Positions 17,776 to 25,985 of a DNA stretch of 64,000 nt are shown here, one piece after another. Positions within the stretch are counted from its first letter, which is position 1. Each line of letters opens with the position of its first letter. The position numbers and the translations under genes are program-made. This DNA comes from Streptomyces kanamyceticus (GTDB lineage: Bacteria; Actinomycetota; Actinomycetes; Streptomycetales; Streptomycetaceae), in NCBI RefSeq assembly GCF_008704495.1, contig NZ_CP023699.1, positions 4,836,001 to 4,900,000 on the forward strand, written 5' to 3'. Below the pieces are notes generated by a model, which was not told the origin of the DNA, did not search any database, and saw only the letters and a program-made list of their open reading frames with translations.

Positions 17776-18152
17776 GCGAGGAACTCACCCGCGGATTCTG
17801 GTGCGAATGCCGGGTGGAAGACCTGGTCTCCGGGGGCCGGCCAGAACTCACGACGCACTTCGGCGCGTACTCGGCAGCCCAGGCCGATGGCTGGCTGTCG
17901 ACCGCCCTGCGGTGCATCGCGGCAGCACTCAACCCACCAACAGCCATGGAGACTTGGGACGGGTTCTACGAAGGCCGCATCGACACCAGAAGAGCCTTGC
18001 TCCGAGCCGAGCCCTGCACGGCTTCGATCGCCGACGCCCGCACCCGGATCACATGGACGATACGACCAGTGCGCTTCCTGCCGCTCGCAGCCCGCGACGA
18101 GGTGGAACTCCCAGCCTGTGCGGATGACTTGAAGCCCCACACGACCGACTGA
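17769..18152 (+). CDS. Small hypothetical protein coupled to the ATPase
   Basis: A 127-residue protein beginning MLSEELTRGFWCECRVEDLV. No catalytic motif is recognised; there are several Trp and Cys. It overlaps the preceding ATPase stop by seven bases, and a truncated relative (start LSDERTAGFWREG) follows the dead ATPase copy at 23627, so the two genes travel as a unit. Perhaps a partner of the ATPase. Confidence 0.72.
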   Translation: MLSEELTRGFWCECRVEDLVSGGRPELTTHFGAYSAAQADGWLSTALRCIAAALNPPTAMETWDGFYEGRIDTRRALLRAEPCTASIADARTRITWTIRPVRFLPLAARDEVELPACADDLKPHTTD

Positions 18153-18331
18153 GTTACAACTTTCTCTACTGGTTCAAGGCGGCTCGCTCCGCTCACCGCG
18201 CGCGGCTCGGCCCCCGGCCGGGCCTGCGCTCCTGTCTCCGCCCCGCTCCAGCCCGGCCAGCGCCCGTGCCGCGCGCAAAGCATGCAGCCAGCTGATGCCA
18301 GAGAAGGGATACGTCGTGGCTGGGGGCGGTC

Positions 18332-18465
18332 GGCTCCACGGCTTTACGGAGCCACTTTGGCGCGAGCCTCGAAGATCATGGCCCCAACGTCGTGCTTTAC
18401 CAGGCAGGTCCACAGACTGCCCGACGCGCCGGAAGCTTACGGGGCCATGATCACTCGCGCCAAAG
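18332..18465. repeat. Structured non-coding element with nested inverted repeats
   Basis: Left arm 18355-18385 (CTTTGGCGCGAG then GATCATGGCCCC) and right arm 18441-18465 (GGGGCCATGATC then TCGCGCCAAAG) are inverted copies around a 55-base loop. A smaller hairpin GGCTCC/GGAGCC (18332-18353) abuts it. It lies in the 427-bp gene-free stretch before the first nuclease gene. It could be a regulatory RNA, an operator or a replication/transfer relic of the element; there is nothing to choose between these. Confidence 0.6.
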
Positions 18466-18579
18466 CAGCGCCACCCCAAAGCCGCTCCGCCAACCTCGGG
18501 GCATAGCCAAGCTTCAAGGAAGCGAGGAACCATTTAGTTCGCACTCCTTCTTGGCCAATAGGCCCGTAGGCTTGGAGCC

Positions 18580-20241
18580 ATGGTGAGCGTGCCCTGGCAG
18601 GAACTCGCAAAGAATCCGACAGCATCCGAAGCCCTGGTGACCATGCTGGTGCTGCGACTGCGACCCCGCGCTCAGGAAGTCGATGGAACTGGCGGAGATG
18701 GCGGTCGCGACCTCTATGAGTACACAGATTCCGGCGAGCTCATCCATTACGAGGTGAAGTCGTTCACGAGGCGAATGACATCGAGCCGTAAAGGGCAGGT
18801 CCGCCGCTCTTTGATTTCCACCGCCCGCTACCAGCCCGACCATTGGGACCTCCTCGTTCCAATCAGCCCAAATCCAGCAGAAACGAGATGGTTCGAAGGA
18901 TTGCGCGACGAATTTCCTTTCGTCCGAAACTGGTATGGGCTGAGCTGGCTCAATCAGCGCTTCGCTCAGCACGATGATCTGGTCAGATATGCGTTGCAGG
19001 GCTCTGGGGACTATATTCTGGACCGCATCGCAGAGGCTCGGGCTGAGCGTGACGTAATGATCAGCGGGATTCCCGACCTGATCGAACGCTACAGTGCTCT
19101 TCAGATTCGCGCGCAGGAGATCTCGCCCAACTACTCGATCAGCGCATCCCTCGACTCGACCGGCGGAACCACCATCCACTTGTCACCCAAAGGCAACAAT
19201 TCAGGTGTCCGCTCGGCGATCCATTTCACTGGAAAATTTACGTTCAGGCGAAATAACCCGGACGAGGAACGACGCCTCAAGAGGTTTGAGGACGCCTTGC
19301 GCTATGGCGGCGAGGTGGAACTCGCCAGAGGAAATATTCAAGGGATGACAATTGATGCGCCGTCGGAGCTGGGAATTGGCGGGTCTTTCGTTCCCGAGGC
19401 GTTGCGCATCGAAGCCAATCGGGAAACTCTGAGTCCGCCGCTGCGGGCACAACTAATTGTGCGTTCCACGTCCGGACTCCCCACTGCTTCCCTGCCCCTC
19501 CACTTCACACAGCGGACGGCTGGCACTGATGGCGGAACCCTCTTCGGCCGCGACCTTACAAATTTCATGCAAGTGAAGATACTTTACGACAACCGAAATA
19601 GCTCTTGGCATCAAACACTTTCCTTCACGCCTCCCGAAGAGGCACTCCCACAGGCACTAGTTCCGGTTCTAAGGCTGATCAGCCATGCGCGAATCGGCCA
19701 GATCATGGAGGTGGCATTCCAGGGTCCAGCACAGACCTACCTCAGCGCACCTATCTCACAAAACATGACCCCGGGCGGATGGGGCGTTAAAGAAGCAGAG
19801 GGATGGGCCGATGCCTACGAGGCTCTAGCTACACTTCAGGCGATGACTGGGCAATTCTTCCCGGCGCCGGCGGACTTCACAATGAGAGACGGACGAGATG
19901 CGCGAGATGCCATTTCTTTGCTGCGTGGCGAAAAGGTAAACCTCAAGGCAAGTACTGTTTCTATCGGTGTAATCCGAGAAGAGACTCTGGAGTTGCTTGC
20001 AGCGAGTGAGGCTTTTGCTCTAGCAGCTACTTACGAAGGGATGCTCCTTAGCTTTGGCGAGCATCAGATCGACCTAGGCCCGTGTGTTGAAACACTGGTC
20101 GTTGACGAGGTACTCAACCTGCGAGACGCGCAGCGCGATTTCGCAGAAAGCGGCCATGCGACCGTACGCATGCGGGTGGCACAATCTACTCCAGCGCAGC
20201 GCTACCTAGGCTCGCAACTACCAGCGTCACCGCTTAATTAG
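18580..20241 (+). CDS. Putative PD-(D/E)XK nuclease-domain protein with large uncharacterised C-terminal part
   Basis: The 553-residue N-terminal 120 residues look like a Mrr/restriction-endonuclease fold: GTGGDGGRDLYEY (D40/D44) then IHYEVKSF (E58-x-K60), the acidic and ExK pair of the PD-(D/E)XK active site. Residues about 150-550 match no family I know. Base composition is clearly less GC-rich than the flanks and uses rare codons, which suggests recent acquisition. GGAG lies close to the ATG (GTG 18583 is an alternative start). It converges on two more nuclease-like genes, overlapping the next stop by three bases. Likely a defence or restriction factor. Confidence 0.7.
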   Translation: MVSVPWQELAKNPTASEALVTMLVLRLRPRAQEVDGTGGDGGRDLYEYTDSGELIHYEVKSFTRRMTSSRKGQVRRSLISTARYQPDHWDLLVPISPNPAETRWFEGLRDEFPFVRNWYGLSWLNQRFAQHDDLVRYALQGSGDYILDRIAEARAERDVMISGIPDLIERYSALQIRAQEISPNYSISASLDSTGGTTIHLSPKGNNSGVRSAIHFTGKFTFRRNNPDEERRLKRFEDALRYGGEVELARGNIQGMTIDAPSELGIGGSFVPEALRIEANRETLSPPLRAQLIVRSTSGLPTASLPLHFTQRTAGTDGGTLFGRDLTNFMQVKILYDNRNSSWHQTLSFTPPEEALPQALVPVLRLISHARIGQIMEVAFQGPAQTYLSAPISQNMTPGGWGVKEAEGWADAYEALATLQAMTGQFFPAPADFTMRDGRDARDAISLLRGEKVNLKASTVSIGVIREETLELLAASEAFALAATYEGMLLSFGEHQIDLGPCVETLVVDEVLNLRDAQRDFAESGHATVRMRVAQSTPAQRYLGSQLPASPLN

Positions 20242-20777
20242 CCGAGAGTGAATGTTCCTGCCGCTACGAGGTCCAGCAGGCGGCGATGCAGGAGCCTCAC
20301 AACATCCTGACTCGATACAAGCATGTTCAAATCTGCGGTAGTCAGCAGTAACATTCGCGTACGCTCAACAAGTGCGAGCGCAGCAGACTGATAAGCGGCA
20401 GTCTTCTCGTATGGGTTGCCAGTTACCCCATTTGCAGCGACCAAAATTCCAAGCGTGCAGCCACGATGACGAATCTTAGCTGCGAATTCATTGACCGTAG
20501 CTGAATCAACTGGCTCGCTCCAGTTTTTGCACTCAACGAGGAAAATCTCTGGCAGAGCCCTCAGGCCATTCCCCTCTCTGAAGTTCATTACAGAGATGTC
20601 CACCTCTTCCGATGTGAACCTATTAAGACTGTTCCGCTGCACATCACAACCTGGCACCGCACCAAAGACATGTTCAAGGGCATCTTCGAACGCCCGACCG
20701 CGAATGTGCGTCGAATTCGTAGGATCGCTTGCGCGATCAAGGTGCGACTTTAGTATCGGGCTGTCAAGGTTAGGCAC
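20238..20777 (-). CDS. PD-(D/E)XK restriction-endonuclease-like protein
   Basis: The 179-residue protein carries RGRAFEDALEHVF (E31/E35), EEVDISV (D60) and IFLVECKNW (E82-x-K84), the order and spacing of a restriction-endonuclease-like core. It begins at GTG 20777 (GGAG nine bases upstream), overlapping the end of the gene at 20770 by eight bases, so the two are translationally coupled. Composition is low-GC like its neighbours. Predicted DNA cleavage, with specificity unknown. No methyltransferase is nearby, so classical restriction-modification is unlikely. Confidence 0.72.
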   Translation of the reverse strand: MPNLDSPILKSHLDRASDPTNSTHIRGRAFEDALEHVFGAVPGCDVQRNSLNRFTSEEVDISVMNFREGNGLRALPEIFLVECKNWSEPVDSATVNEFAAKIRHRGCTLGILVAANGVTGNPYEKTAAYQSAALALVERTRMLLLTTADLNMLVSSQDVVRLLHRRLLDLVAAGTFTLG

Positions 20778-21675
20778 GGTAGGGCACTCCGTGCGTCACG
20801 GCATTTCGCATAGCGACAAGGAGACCGCTCAATGGCTGGCTACTGAGCACGTCTACGAGGTCATGCGCCGAGATGGCAACTACGCGTGCGCCAGATAGCT
20901 CGGATGAGAGGTGTCCATGTTGTTCTTTTCCCATCCAATGATAGATGAGCAGGCCGAACGGGACCTGTCTAGCATCGAGCTGGGCAGAGAACGTTTCCAC
21001 GGCCCGTTGCAGCCCGTGGGGTGAGGCGTTCTTCCATAGTTTCAGTTGCACAAGCACTGGGCCGCCGAGGATGGGGCTAGCATCATTTGCCCATAGCGCT
21101 GCATCGTATCCCATGTCGCCGGTAGCCAGGAGTGCTGAAACTTCTGTATCAGGTGATTCTAAAACGTCAAGCATCAGACGCTCGAAGCGTGCAACCACAC
21201 CGATGGCACTGTTTGCTTGGCTAATCTCATCCAGACGTGCATGGGCTATATTGGCTGACTCCAGCGAGAGCGCAGGGATAGCTGCTATTGGTGCCTGAGC
21301 TTCCGGTTTGCGACGCAGTGCTCGAAGGAACTGTTTTAGATGAAGCTCCAGAGCATCCTCATTACGCAGGTCTGCTTCAACCTGGGTTATACCAGCGAGA
21401 ACAAGTGGAGCCCTCCGGAGCGGAGCAAGGATCAAGAAGACTGGGATGCGGCGGCCGAGGGCGACGCCAATGTCCACCAGTACAGCTGCCTCAGCGTCGC
21501 GGTTCTTTCCCTCGCCTAGGACGGCACATACGAAGTCAACTGACGGCGTTGGTGTCTGAGTGAGCCAGTCAACTCCCAATTGGCCGGCCTTCACCACGTC
21601 GACCTCCAGGCGCCGCATCAAACGCCTCAGGCCCTCACTGGGAAGGTCAAGATCAGCAGTCAGCAGGCATCGCAT
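20770..21675 (-). CDS. Putative TIR-like/Rossmannoid sensor fused to a restriction-endonuclease-like domain
   Basis: The 301-residue protein has an N-terminal part (1-125) with the pattern MRCLLTADLD, SVDFVCAVLGEG, then AVLVDIGVALGRRIPVFLIL, like TIR or nucleoside-deoxyribosyltransferase-type nucleotide-binding folds. The C-terminal part (about 165-260) has ARFERLMLDVL, GDMGYDAALW and VLVQLKLWKN, reading as a D...QxK variant of PD-(D/E)XK. Start MRCLLTAD (21675) is chosen; upstream codons look non-coding. Upstream gene of a two-gene unit with the nuclease at 20238. The domain names are my inference from motif pattern. Confidence 0.6.
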   Translation of the reverse strand: MRCLLTADLDLPSEGLRRLMRRLEVDVVKAGQLGVDWLTQTPTPSVDFVCAVLGEGKNRDAEAAVLVDIGVALGRRIPVFLILAPLRRAPLVLAGITQVEADLRNEDALELHLKQFLRALRRKPEAQAPIAAIPALSLESANIAHARLDEISQANSAIGVVARFERLMLDVLESPDTEVSALLATGDMGYDAALWANDASPILGGPVLVQLKLWKNASPHGLQRAVETFSAQLDARQVPFGLLIYHWMGKEQHGHLSSELSGARVVAISAHDLVDVLSSQPLSGLLVAMRNAVTHGVPYRA

Positions 21676-21863
21676 GTGCCCACCGTACCGACGACGTCGG
21701 TCCCCCGTCGCTTCGCGAGGCCACTCAAGATCAGTACGTGTGTAGGCGCTGCTTAGGGGGGAGAGAGAACGAGCACCCGCAATAGCGGGCAATCACGGTG
21801 AACGCCGAGTCCAACGAGGTTCAATCAGGTCCGTGCAGCAGCAGTGAAGCACAGCAACCGCCC

Positions 21864-21987
21864 GCACCACGAGTGCACCAGATCGAGCGGGGAACAGCGG
21901 GGAACCATAGTGAAAGCAAGCCGTGCCGACGGGCCCCCCGCGCAGCCGTTAGCCCAGGTCAGCGCTCGATCCGGCTGCCAGTGATCG
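21864..21987 (+). repeat. Element right-arm sequence, copy 1
   Basis: Homologous to 25815-25939: shared CGCACCAC, CGAGCGGGGAACA, GTGAAAG, TAGCC and ATCGCAGC blocks at the same order and spacing. Each copy runs directly into a tRNA-Gly 3'-half copy, so these look like the right ends of two related integrative elements. It occupies much of the 312-bp gap 21676-21987, where nothing else is seen. Confidence 0.7.
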
Positions 21988-22033
21988 CAGCTTCCCAAGC
22001 TGAGAGTGCGAGTTCGATTCTCGTCACCCGCTC
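21988..22033 (+). repeat. Attachment-site core, middle copy
   Basis: CAGCTTCCCAAGCTGAGAGT and on to CCGCTC, 46 bp identical to the tRNA-Gly 3' half at 15851. No 5' half of a tRNA precedes it, so it is not a second tRNA gene. It is the junction between elements 1 and 2. Confidence 0.9.
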
Positions 22034-22039
22034 TTCTTC

Positions 22040-22068
22040 GAACCCCCTGGTCATGGACCCGGGGGTTC
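22040..22068. terminator. Terminator-like hairpin behind the middle att copy
   Basis: GAACCCCC / GGGGGTTC, 8-bp stem followed by TTT. It differs from the tRNA terminator at 15915, so element 2 brought its own tRNA 3' end plus a terminator. Confidence 0.7.
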
Positions 22069-22115
22069 TTTGCTGCCTCAGTGACGGCGACCTGGGTCCG
22101 CTTGGCGCGGGGAGC

Positions 22116-22787
22116 TCAGGAACCGACGAGGCGGCTGGTGAAGCCGTCGCGGATGAGGGACTCGTACGCGGCATGCACGTCGTCCGGGACCTCCTGCTCG
22201 ACGGCGAACCCGCGCTTCGGGTACTCGATCACCCGCTGGAGGTCGCCGACGAGCATGTCCAGCACGAGCTTCTCGTCGCCGATGCTCTTGAGGTAGTCGT
22301 CGAACTCCATCCGCTCCGAGGCGCACACGATGTCCACCTCGGGCCACAGCTTGCGGGCGGTCGCGTACGAGCGGCGCTCCATGTACGGCTTGGAGACCAG
22401 CAGCACCGTGGCCGGGGTGATGCCCGCGGCCGCAAGGACGTCACGGGAGAGGGTGATGTTCTGCCCGGTGTTCGCCGCGTTCGGCTCCAGCAGGATCGCG
22501 GAGGCCGGTACGCCGAGGTCGTCGACGGCGTGCTCACGGAAGTGCACCGCTTCGCCGCGCGGGAAGACCTTGGCGGTGGTGGGGCTGTTGCCACCGCTGA
22601 AGACGAGAGTGGGGAAGAGTCCTGCGTGGTACAGCTCGGCGGCGCGGGCGGCTACGCCGAGGTCGTGGCTTCCCAGTCCGATCGCCACGTTGACGACGCG
22701 GGGTTCGTGGTGCATCTGGTGGTAGTCCCAGACCGACTTCGCCTGACGCCACTGGCCTTCGGTGATGGCCTGCCGGATATCCCTCAC
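22116..22787 (-). CDS. YdcF (DUF218) family protein
   Basis: GTG 22787 (GGAG eight bases upstream) gives 223 residues. Family motifs: IGLGSHDLGVAARAAELYHAG, LVFSGGNSPTT, ILLEPNAANTGQNI and LLVSKPYMERRSYA. DUF218 proteins bind nucleotides or act on envelope precursors; the E. coli YdcF binds SAM. No signal peptide is visible, so this is likely the cytoplasmic form. First gene inside element 2, with no evident partner. Confidence 0.85.
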   Translation of the reverse strand: MRDIRQAITEGQWRQAKSVWDYHQMHHEPRVVNVAIGLGSHDLGVAARAAELYHAGLFPTLVFSGGNSPTTAKVFPRGEAVHFREHAVDDLGVPASAILLEPNAANTGQNITLSRDVLAAAGITPATVLLVSKPYMERRSYATARKLWPEVDIVCASERMEFDDYLKSIGDEKLVLDMLVGDLQRVIEYPKRGFAVEQEVPDDVHAAYESLIRDGFTSRLVGS

Positions 22788-22803
22788 GCGTTCATCTCCC
22801 TGC

Positions 22804-23256
22804 TCACCGTCGAAGCCGGGGCCCCATCGGTCCCTCGCTGCTGGCCTTGACGCTCTCGATACTGCGCAGTTGGTGCACGAGTCCGTACTGCGCGGCCGTT
22901 GTCGCGGCCCGGTCGAGGACGTGAGCCCCATCATCCCGGGTCGCCGGGTCGGAGAGCAGGATGTGGCCGTGCGCGGTGTCCAGTCGTACGCGTTGCATCG
23001 GTGAGTCGGTACTCCCGCTGCGGCGAGCGATGTCGATGAAGTGCAGGGCCTGGGTGAGGTCGCCGCTGCCGCGGCGGGCGAGGGCGAGCTTCTGGTGAGC
23101 GACCGACCAGTCGTCGGGTTCGGTGAGGTCCTCGAACTCGCGGGTGGCGGCCTGTATGACGCGGGTCGCGTAGGCCTGGGCGGCGGCCTCCAGCTTGCCG
23201 GACATCTCCGCGACGACGGTGAGTGATGAGGAACGTGATGACCGAGCTGATTCCAC
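22804..23256 (-). pseudogene. C-terminal fragment of an XRE/TPR-type regulator
   Basis: The 150 residues contain DLTEPDDWSVAHQKLALARR, LHFIDIARRSGSTDSPMQRVRLDTAHGHIL and a QLRSIESVKASSEG tail, features of the C-terminus of Streptomyces HTH regulators with TPR-like helices. The expected N-terminal HTH is absent and stops precede the GTG start, so I read it as a truncated gene. It overlaps the start of the opposite ATPase pseudogene by 19 bp. Confidence 0.5.
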
Positions 23257-23633
23257 TTGTCCCGCCTATCTCGTCTATCCCGTCAGCCTCTTCAAGCCAA
23301 CGGTTCTTCAACGCCCAGCCTGAATCGGTGTGACGGGCACGGGAGTTCGTCACCGAGACTCTGAACCGCTGGGACCTGCGGGCCCGCACCGAAGACATCC
23401 GGCTCTGCGTGTCCGAACTGGCGACGAATGCGGTTGTTCACGGGACCGTTCCGGGGCGTGGGTTCCTCGTCCGCCTCGATTCGGAGAACGACGACGCCGT
23501 ACGCCTGGAAGTACACGACAGCCGCCGCCGTCATCCCTTCGTGCGTGAGCCGGCCGCCACCGACCTCTCCGGGAGGGGGCTCATGCTGGTGGCCGCGCTC
23601 TCGGATGGGTGGGGAGTGGAGGCGCCGTGCTGA
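23238..23633 (+). pseudogene. RsbW-like ATPase, element 2 copy, interrupted by one TGA
   Basis: From ATG 23238 the frame is continuous to 23633 except for TGA at 23331, where homologues have a residue such as Arg before RAREFVTETLNRWDL. After it come ARTEDIRLCVSELATNAVVHG (N box) and LSGRGLMLVAAL (G box). A single CGA-to-TGA change would explain it. The next gene start overlaps the stop as in the element 1 copy. Confidence 0.7.
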
Positions 23634-23701
23634 GCGACGAACGCACGGCTGGCTTCTGGCGCGAAGGGAGTTGGAGCACCCGTGCGCACTCAGTCATCTA
23701 G
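23627..23701 (+). pseudogene. Truncated copy of the ATPase partner gene
   Basis: Twenty-four codons (LSDERTAGFWREGSWSTRA) resemble the first 20 residues of the protein at 17769 and then stop inside the 3' end of the Fic gene. The GTG overlaps the ATPase stop exactly as in element 1. Confidence 0.6.
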
Positions 23702-24873
23702 TCCTGGTCTGCGACCAGGGGCATGAAAGCTCGAAGAATCGCGGTGCGCGGGGCGACTCGCAGGGTTGCTCCACGACCGGCAGTGATGAGAAGCCCCATT
23801 TTGTGAAGCGCGTTGATGTCGCGCGAGATCGTCTTCTCTTCCCGGCCTGCATACTCCTCCGCGATAGCAGGGGTGACACCCCGGATGTCACCGCGCTTCG
23901 TCCAGTGCCCCACCGGCAGGCTGAGGAGCAGCCGACGCTGACGGGCACAAGCGGGTGTGGTCTTTTCGTGGAACGCCTCGTGTACATAGTTGCGCCAGGT
24001 GACGCCCATCTGCTGTCCCTGAATCTCAGCGATCTGCTGGCGCAGACCGTCGACGAGTCCTTGTAGGGCGTACTTGATGAACGCACTCACGTCGTAGGGC
24101 ACCTGACTGGTTCGCCGGAGTTGGCGGTAATACTCGGCGCGGGTCTTGTTGTAGTGGTCCGCCAAGACATGAGCCGCGACGGTCGGAGCACCAGCTTGCA
24201 CCGTCATTTGGTACTCGATTAGACGTGCGGTTCGGCCGTTGCCGTCTTCGAACGGATGGATCCAGGCGATGTACAGGTGCGCCATGATCGCAGCCAAGAC
24301 CGCGGCTGGCTGACGCATGACGCCGTCCGTTGCGCGCAAGTCCTCCAACCACGTGCACAGTCGGTCGATCAGGAATGCACAGTCTTCAGCGGGAGCGCCG
24401 CGGTAGTGAGACCCCACGAGGACGCTGGTGGTGCGGATGTCGCCTGGCTTCGAGTCTCCATCCATGGGGAGCTGATCCAGGACGATCTTGTTGAACTCGC
24501 AGATGCGCGCACGTGTGAGTGTCAGTGGCGTGCCGTCTGCCACTTCGTGGACGATCTGGTTGTACCCACGGATGACGTTGTCGATCTCCTGCCCCAGGTA
24601 CTCCTGCGATGGAGGTAGGGGAAGTTCTTGGTCCACGCGCTTACGGACATCCTGCTCGGTGAGTGTGTTGCCCTCGATCTGTGTAGTGGCATGGGCACCC
24701 TTGGTCAGGTACACCGTGTTGAGTTCTGCCGCCACATCGGGCTGCAGTGGCACGCCAGCGATGTGTTCCAGCTTGGAGATGGCTTCACCAAGCAACATCC
24801 AGCACTCATGATCAAGACGGCGAGTGTCCAACTGAAATGTAATCCACGGGTGTGTCCGCTCATATGTCCGCAT
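23698..24873 (-). CDS. Fic domain protein (predicted AMP transferase) with autoinhibitory motif
   Basis: The 391-residue protein has the Fic motif HPFEDGNGRTAR (residues 206-217), which transfers AMP from ATP to target Ser/Thr/Tyr. An inhibitory-helix signature TTQIEGN (63-69, TxxxEG) lies N-terminal in the same chain, as in class II Fic proteins, so no separate antitoxin is needed. A C-terminal winged-helix-like segment with KRGDIRGVTPAIAEEYAGREEKTISRDI follows. Start at 24873 is chosen because GGGGAG is six bases upstream; 39 upstream codons are doubtful. Target unknown. Confidence 0.9.
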   Translation of the reverse strand: MRTYERTHPWITFQLDTRRLDHECWMLLGEAISKLEHIAGVPLQPDVAAELNTVYLTKGAHATTQIEGNTLTEQDVRKRVDQELPLPPSQEYLGQEIDNVIRGYNQIVHEVADGTPLTLTRARICEFNKIVLDQLPMDGDSKPGDIRTTSVLVGSHYRGAPAEDCAFLIDRLCTWLEDLRATDGVMRQPAAVLAAIMAHLYIAWIHPFEDGNGRTARLIEYQMTVQAGAPTVAAHVLADHYNKTRAEYYRQLRRTSQVPYDVSAFIKYALQGLVDGLRQQIAEIQGQQMGVTWRNYVHEAFHEKTTPACARQRRLLLSLPVGHWTKRGDIRGVTPAIAEEYAGREEKTISRDINALHKMGLLITAGRGATLRVAPRTAILRAFMPLVADQD

Positions 24874-25300
24874 CTTCGCTCCCCAGACAGCGACAGAACA
24901 TACGCACCGAGCTGCATGTTCACGATTTACGACCCTGTTTTTGTCCATTCTAGTGTCTGGGTCTGCGGCCGCCAACGGAGGCACGTTCACCCCGAGGGGA
25001 AGGTGTACCTAAACGGCTCTTTTTGGCCGATCTGCGACCGGCCGCGTGGCTCAGGCCAGCGGGGGGACAGCGAGGCGCCCGTGCCTACGCGATCGGCTGT
25101 CCCGGCCTCGTCGGCTGGCTTTCGTCGCCTGGGGCTCAGATACCCCCGGGTCCGGCTCCGCCAAGGGGCTTTCGAGGCACTGGTTGCCATTCGCGTGCCA
25201 GACCCTGCGAGGAACCGCGGGAACTGCCCCGGGTACGGCCACCTCTCCAACTCCGCTCCGCCGCAGATCAGCGCAGAAATTGCCACTACGAAACCCAAGC
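24874..25300. other. Gene-free stretch in element 2
   Basis: No ORF with credible codon usage or ribosome site, no tRNA and no clear repeat is seen. Presumably the Fic promoter lies at its left end, and the rest may be decayed element sequence. Confidence 0.5.
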
Positions 25301-25777
25301 TCAGGGCGCAGTTTCGCCTTCGCTGACGCGCCGGTCTTCTCGCATGCGAGCCCGAAGCACAGCAAGGGCATCGTCATAAGTTCGACGACCCTCCAAGTAC
25401 GCGGGATCAGCGACCAAGACTCCCTCAATCACCCGATCTCGGAGGTCACAGAGACGGCGGAATGCATCCTCCGACGCCTCTACGACGCGGCCGGGCGCGC
25501 TGACGGTCATCTGGTACCTCAGTCCGATGCATGGCCCGAATGCTTCGCGGGCCGTGGCGCGTCGCGTCGACGGCCCCATGTCCGGATCCCGGGCCATATT
25601 GCCGCAGGCGTGACGGGCCTCGGACAGGCCGGCCAGGTAGTCCGCGTACAGGCTTCGACGCGCTTGCGTCTCGCGGTCTGAACGTTCTCGCCTCCACGGT
25701 TGGCGGTCCAGAAGCATGGCAGATCCTGTGGCGATCGCCGCGCCAACTATGGTGCTGATGAGGGTGATCCACTGCAT
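25301..25777 (-). CDS. Hypothetical membrane-anchored protein, 158 residues
   Basis: MQWITLISTIVGAAIATGSAML forms one N-terminal transmembrane helix, followed by a basic, Arg-rich, mostly helical cytoplasmic part (RRERSDRETQARRSLYADYLAGLSEA). The start at 25777 avoids 24 implausible upstream residues. No family motif is recognised. Last gene of element 2 before the right arm. Confidence 0.7.
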   Translation of the reverse strand: MQWITLISTIVGAAIATGSAMLLDRQPWRRERSDRETQARRSLYADYLAGLSEARHACGNMARDPDMGPSTRRATAREAFGPCIGLRYQMTVSAPGRVVEASEDAFRRLCDLRDRVIEGVLVADPAYLEGRRTYDDALAVLRARMREDRRVSEGETAP

Positions 25778-25814
25778 AAAGCGACCGTAGTCACTGCCAC
25801 GATGCACGTCGGTC

Positions 25815-25939
25815 CGCACCACAACGGCACCAGGCCGAGCGGGGAACAACGGGAAACTGTGGTGAAAGTAGCCGAGCCCGAAGAAGCCGCAGGCTAGCCG
25901 TTCAGTTAGGTCAGAGCCTGAATTGGCCCGGACTTATCG
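25815..25939 (+). repeat. Element right-arm sequence, copy 2
   Basis: Second copy of the 21864-21987 arm, leading into the third att copy. Divergence between copies is moderate, so the two elements are related rather than identical. Confidence 0.7.
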
Positions 25940-25985
25940 CAGCTTCCCAAGCTGTGAGTGCGAGATCAGTTCTCGTCGCCCGCTG
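25940..25985 (+). repeat. attR: Attachment-site core, right degenerate copy, island end
   Basis: CAGCTTCCCAAGCTG is exact and the remaining 31 bases differ from the tRNA at about six positions. Behind it, CACAGTTGAGGCCCAGGTC (to 26019, a terminator hairpin 25994-26019) is homologous to the sequence after the intact tRNA, with a 10-base deletion. Confidence 0.8.

Noticed and set aside
21988..22033. Second tRNA-Gly gene
   Set aside because: Only the 3' half is present; no acceptor 5' strand or D-arm precedes it, so it is an att copy.
23698..24873. Fic/Phd-type toxin-antitoxin pair
   Set aside because: No small antitoxin gene adjoins it and the inhibitory motif is within the same protein.
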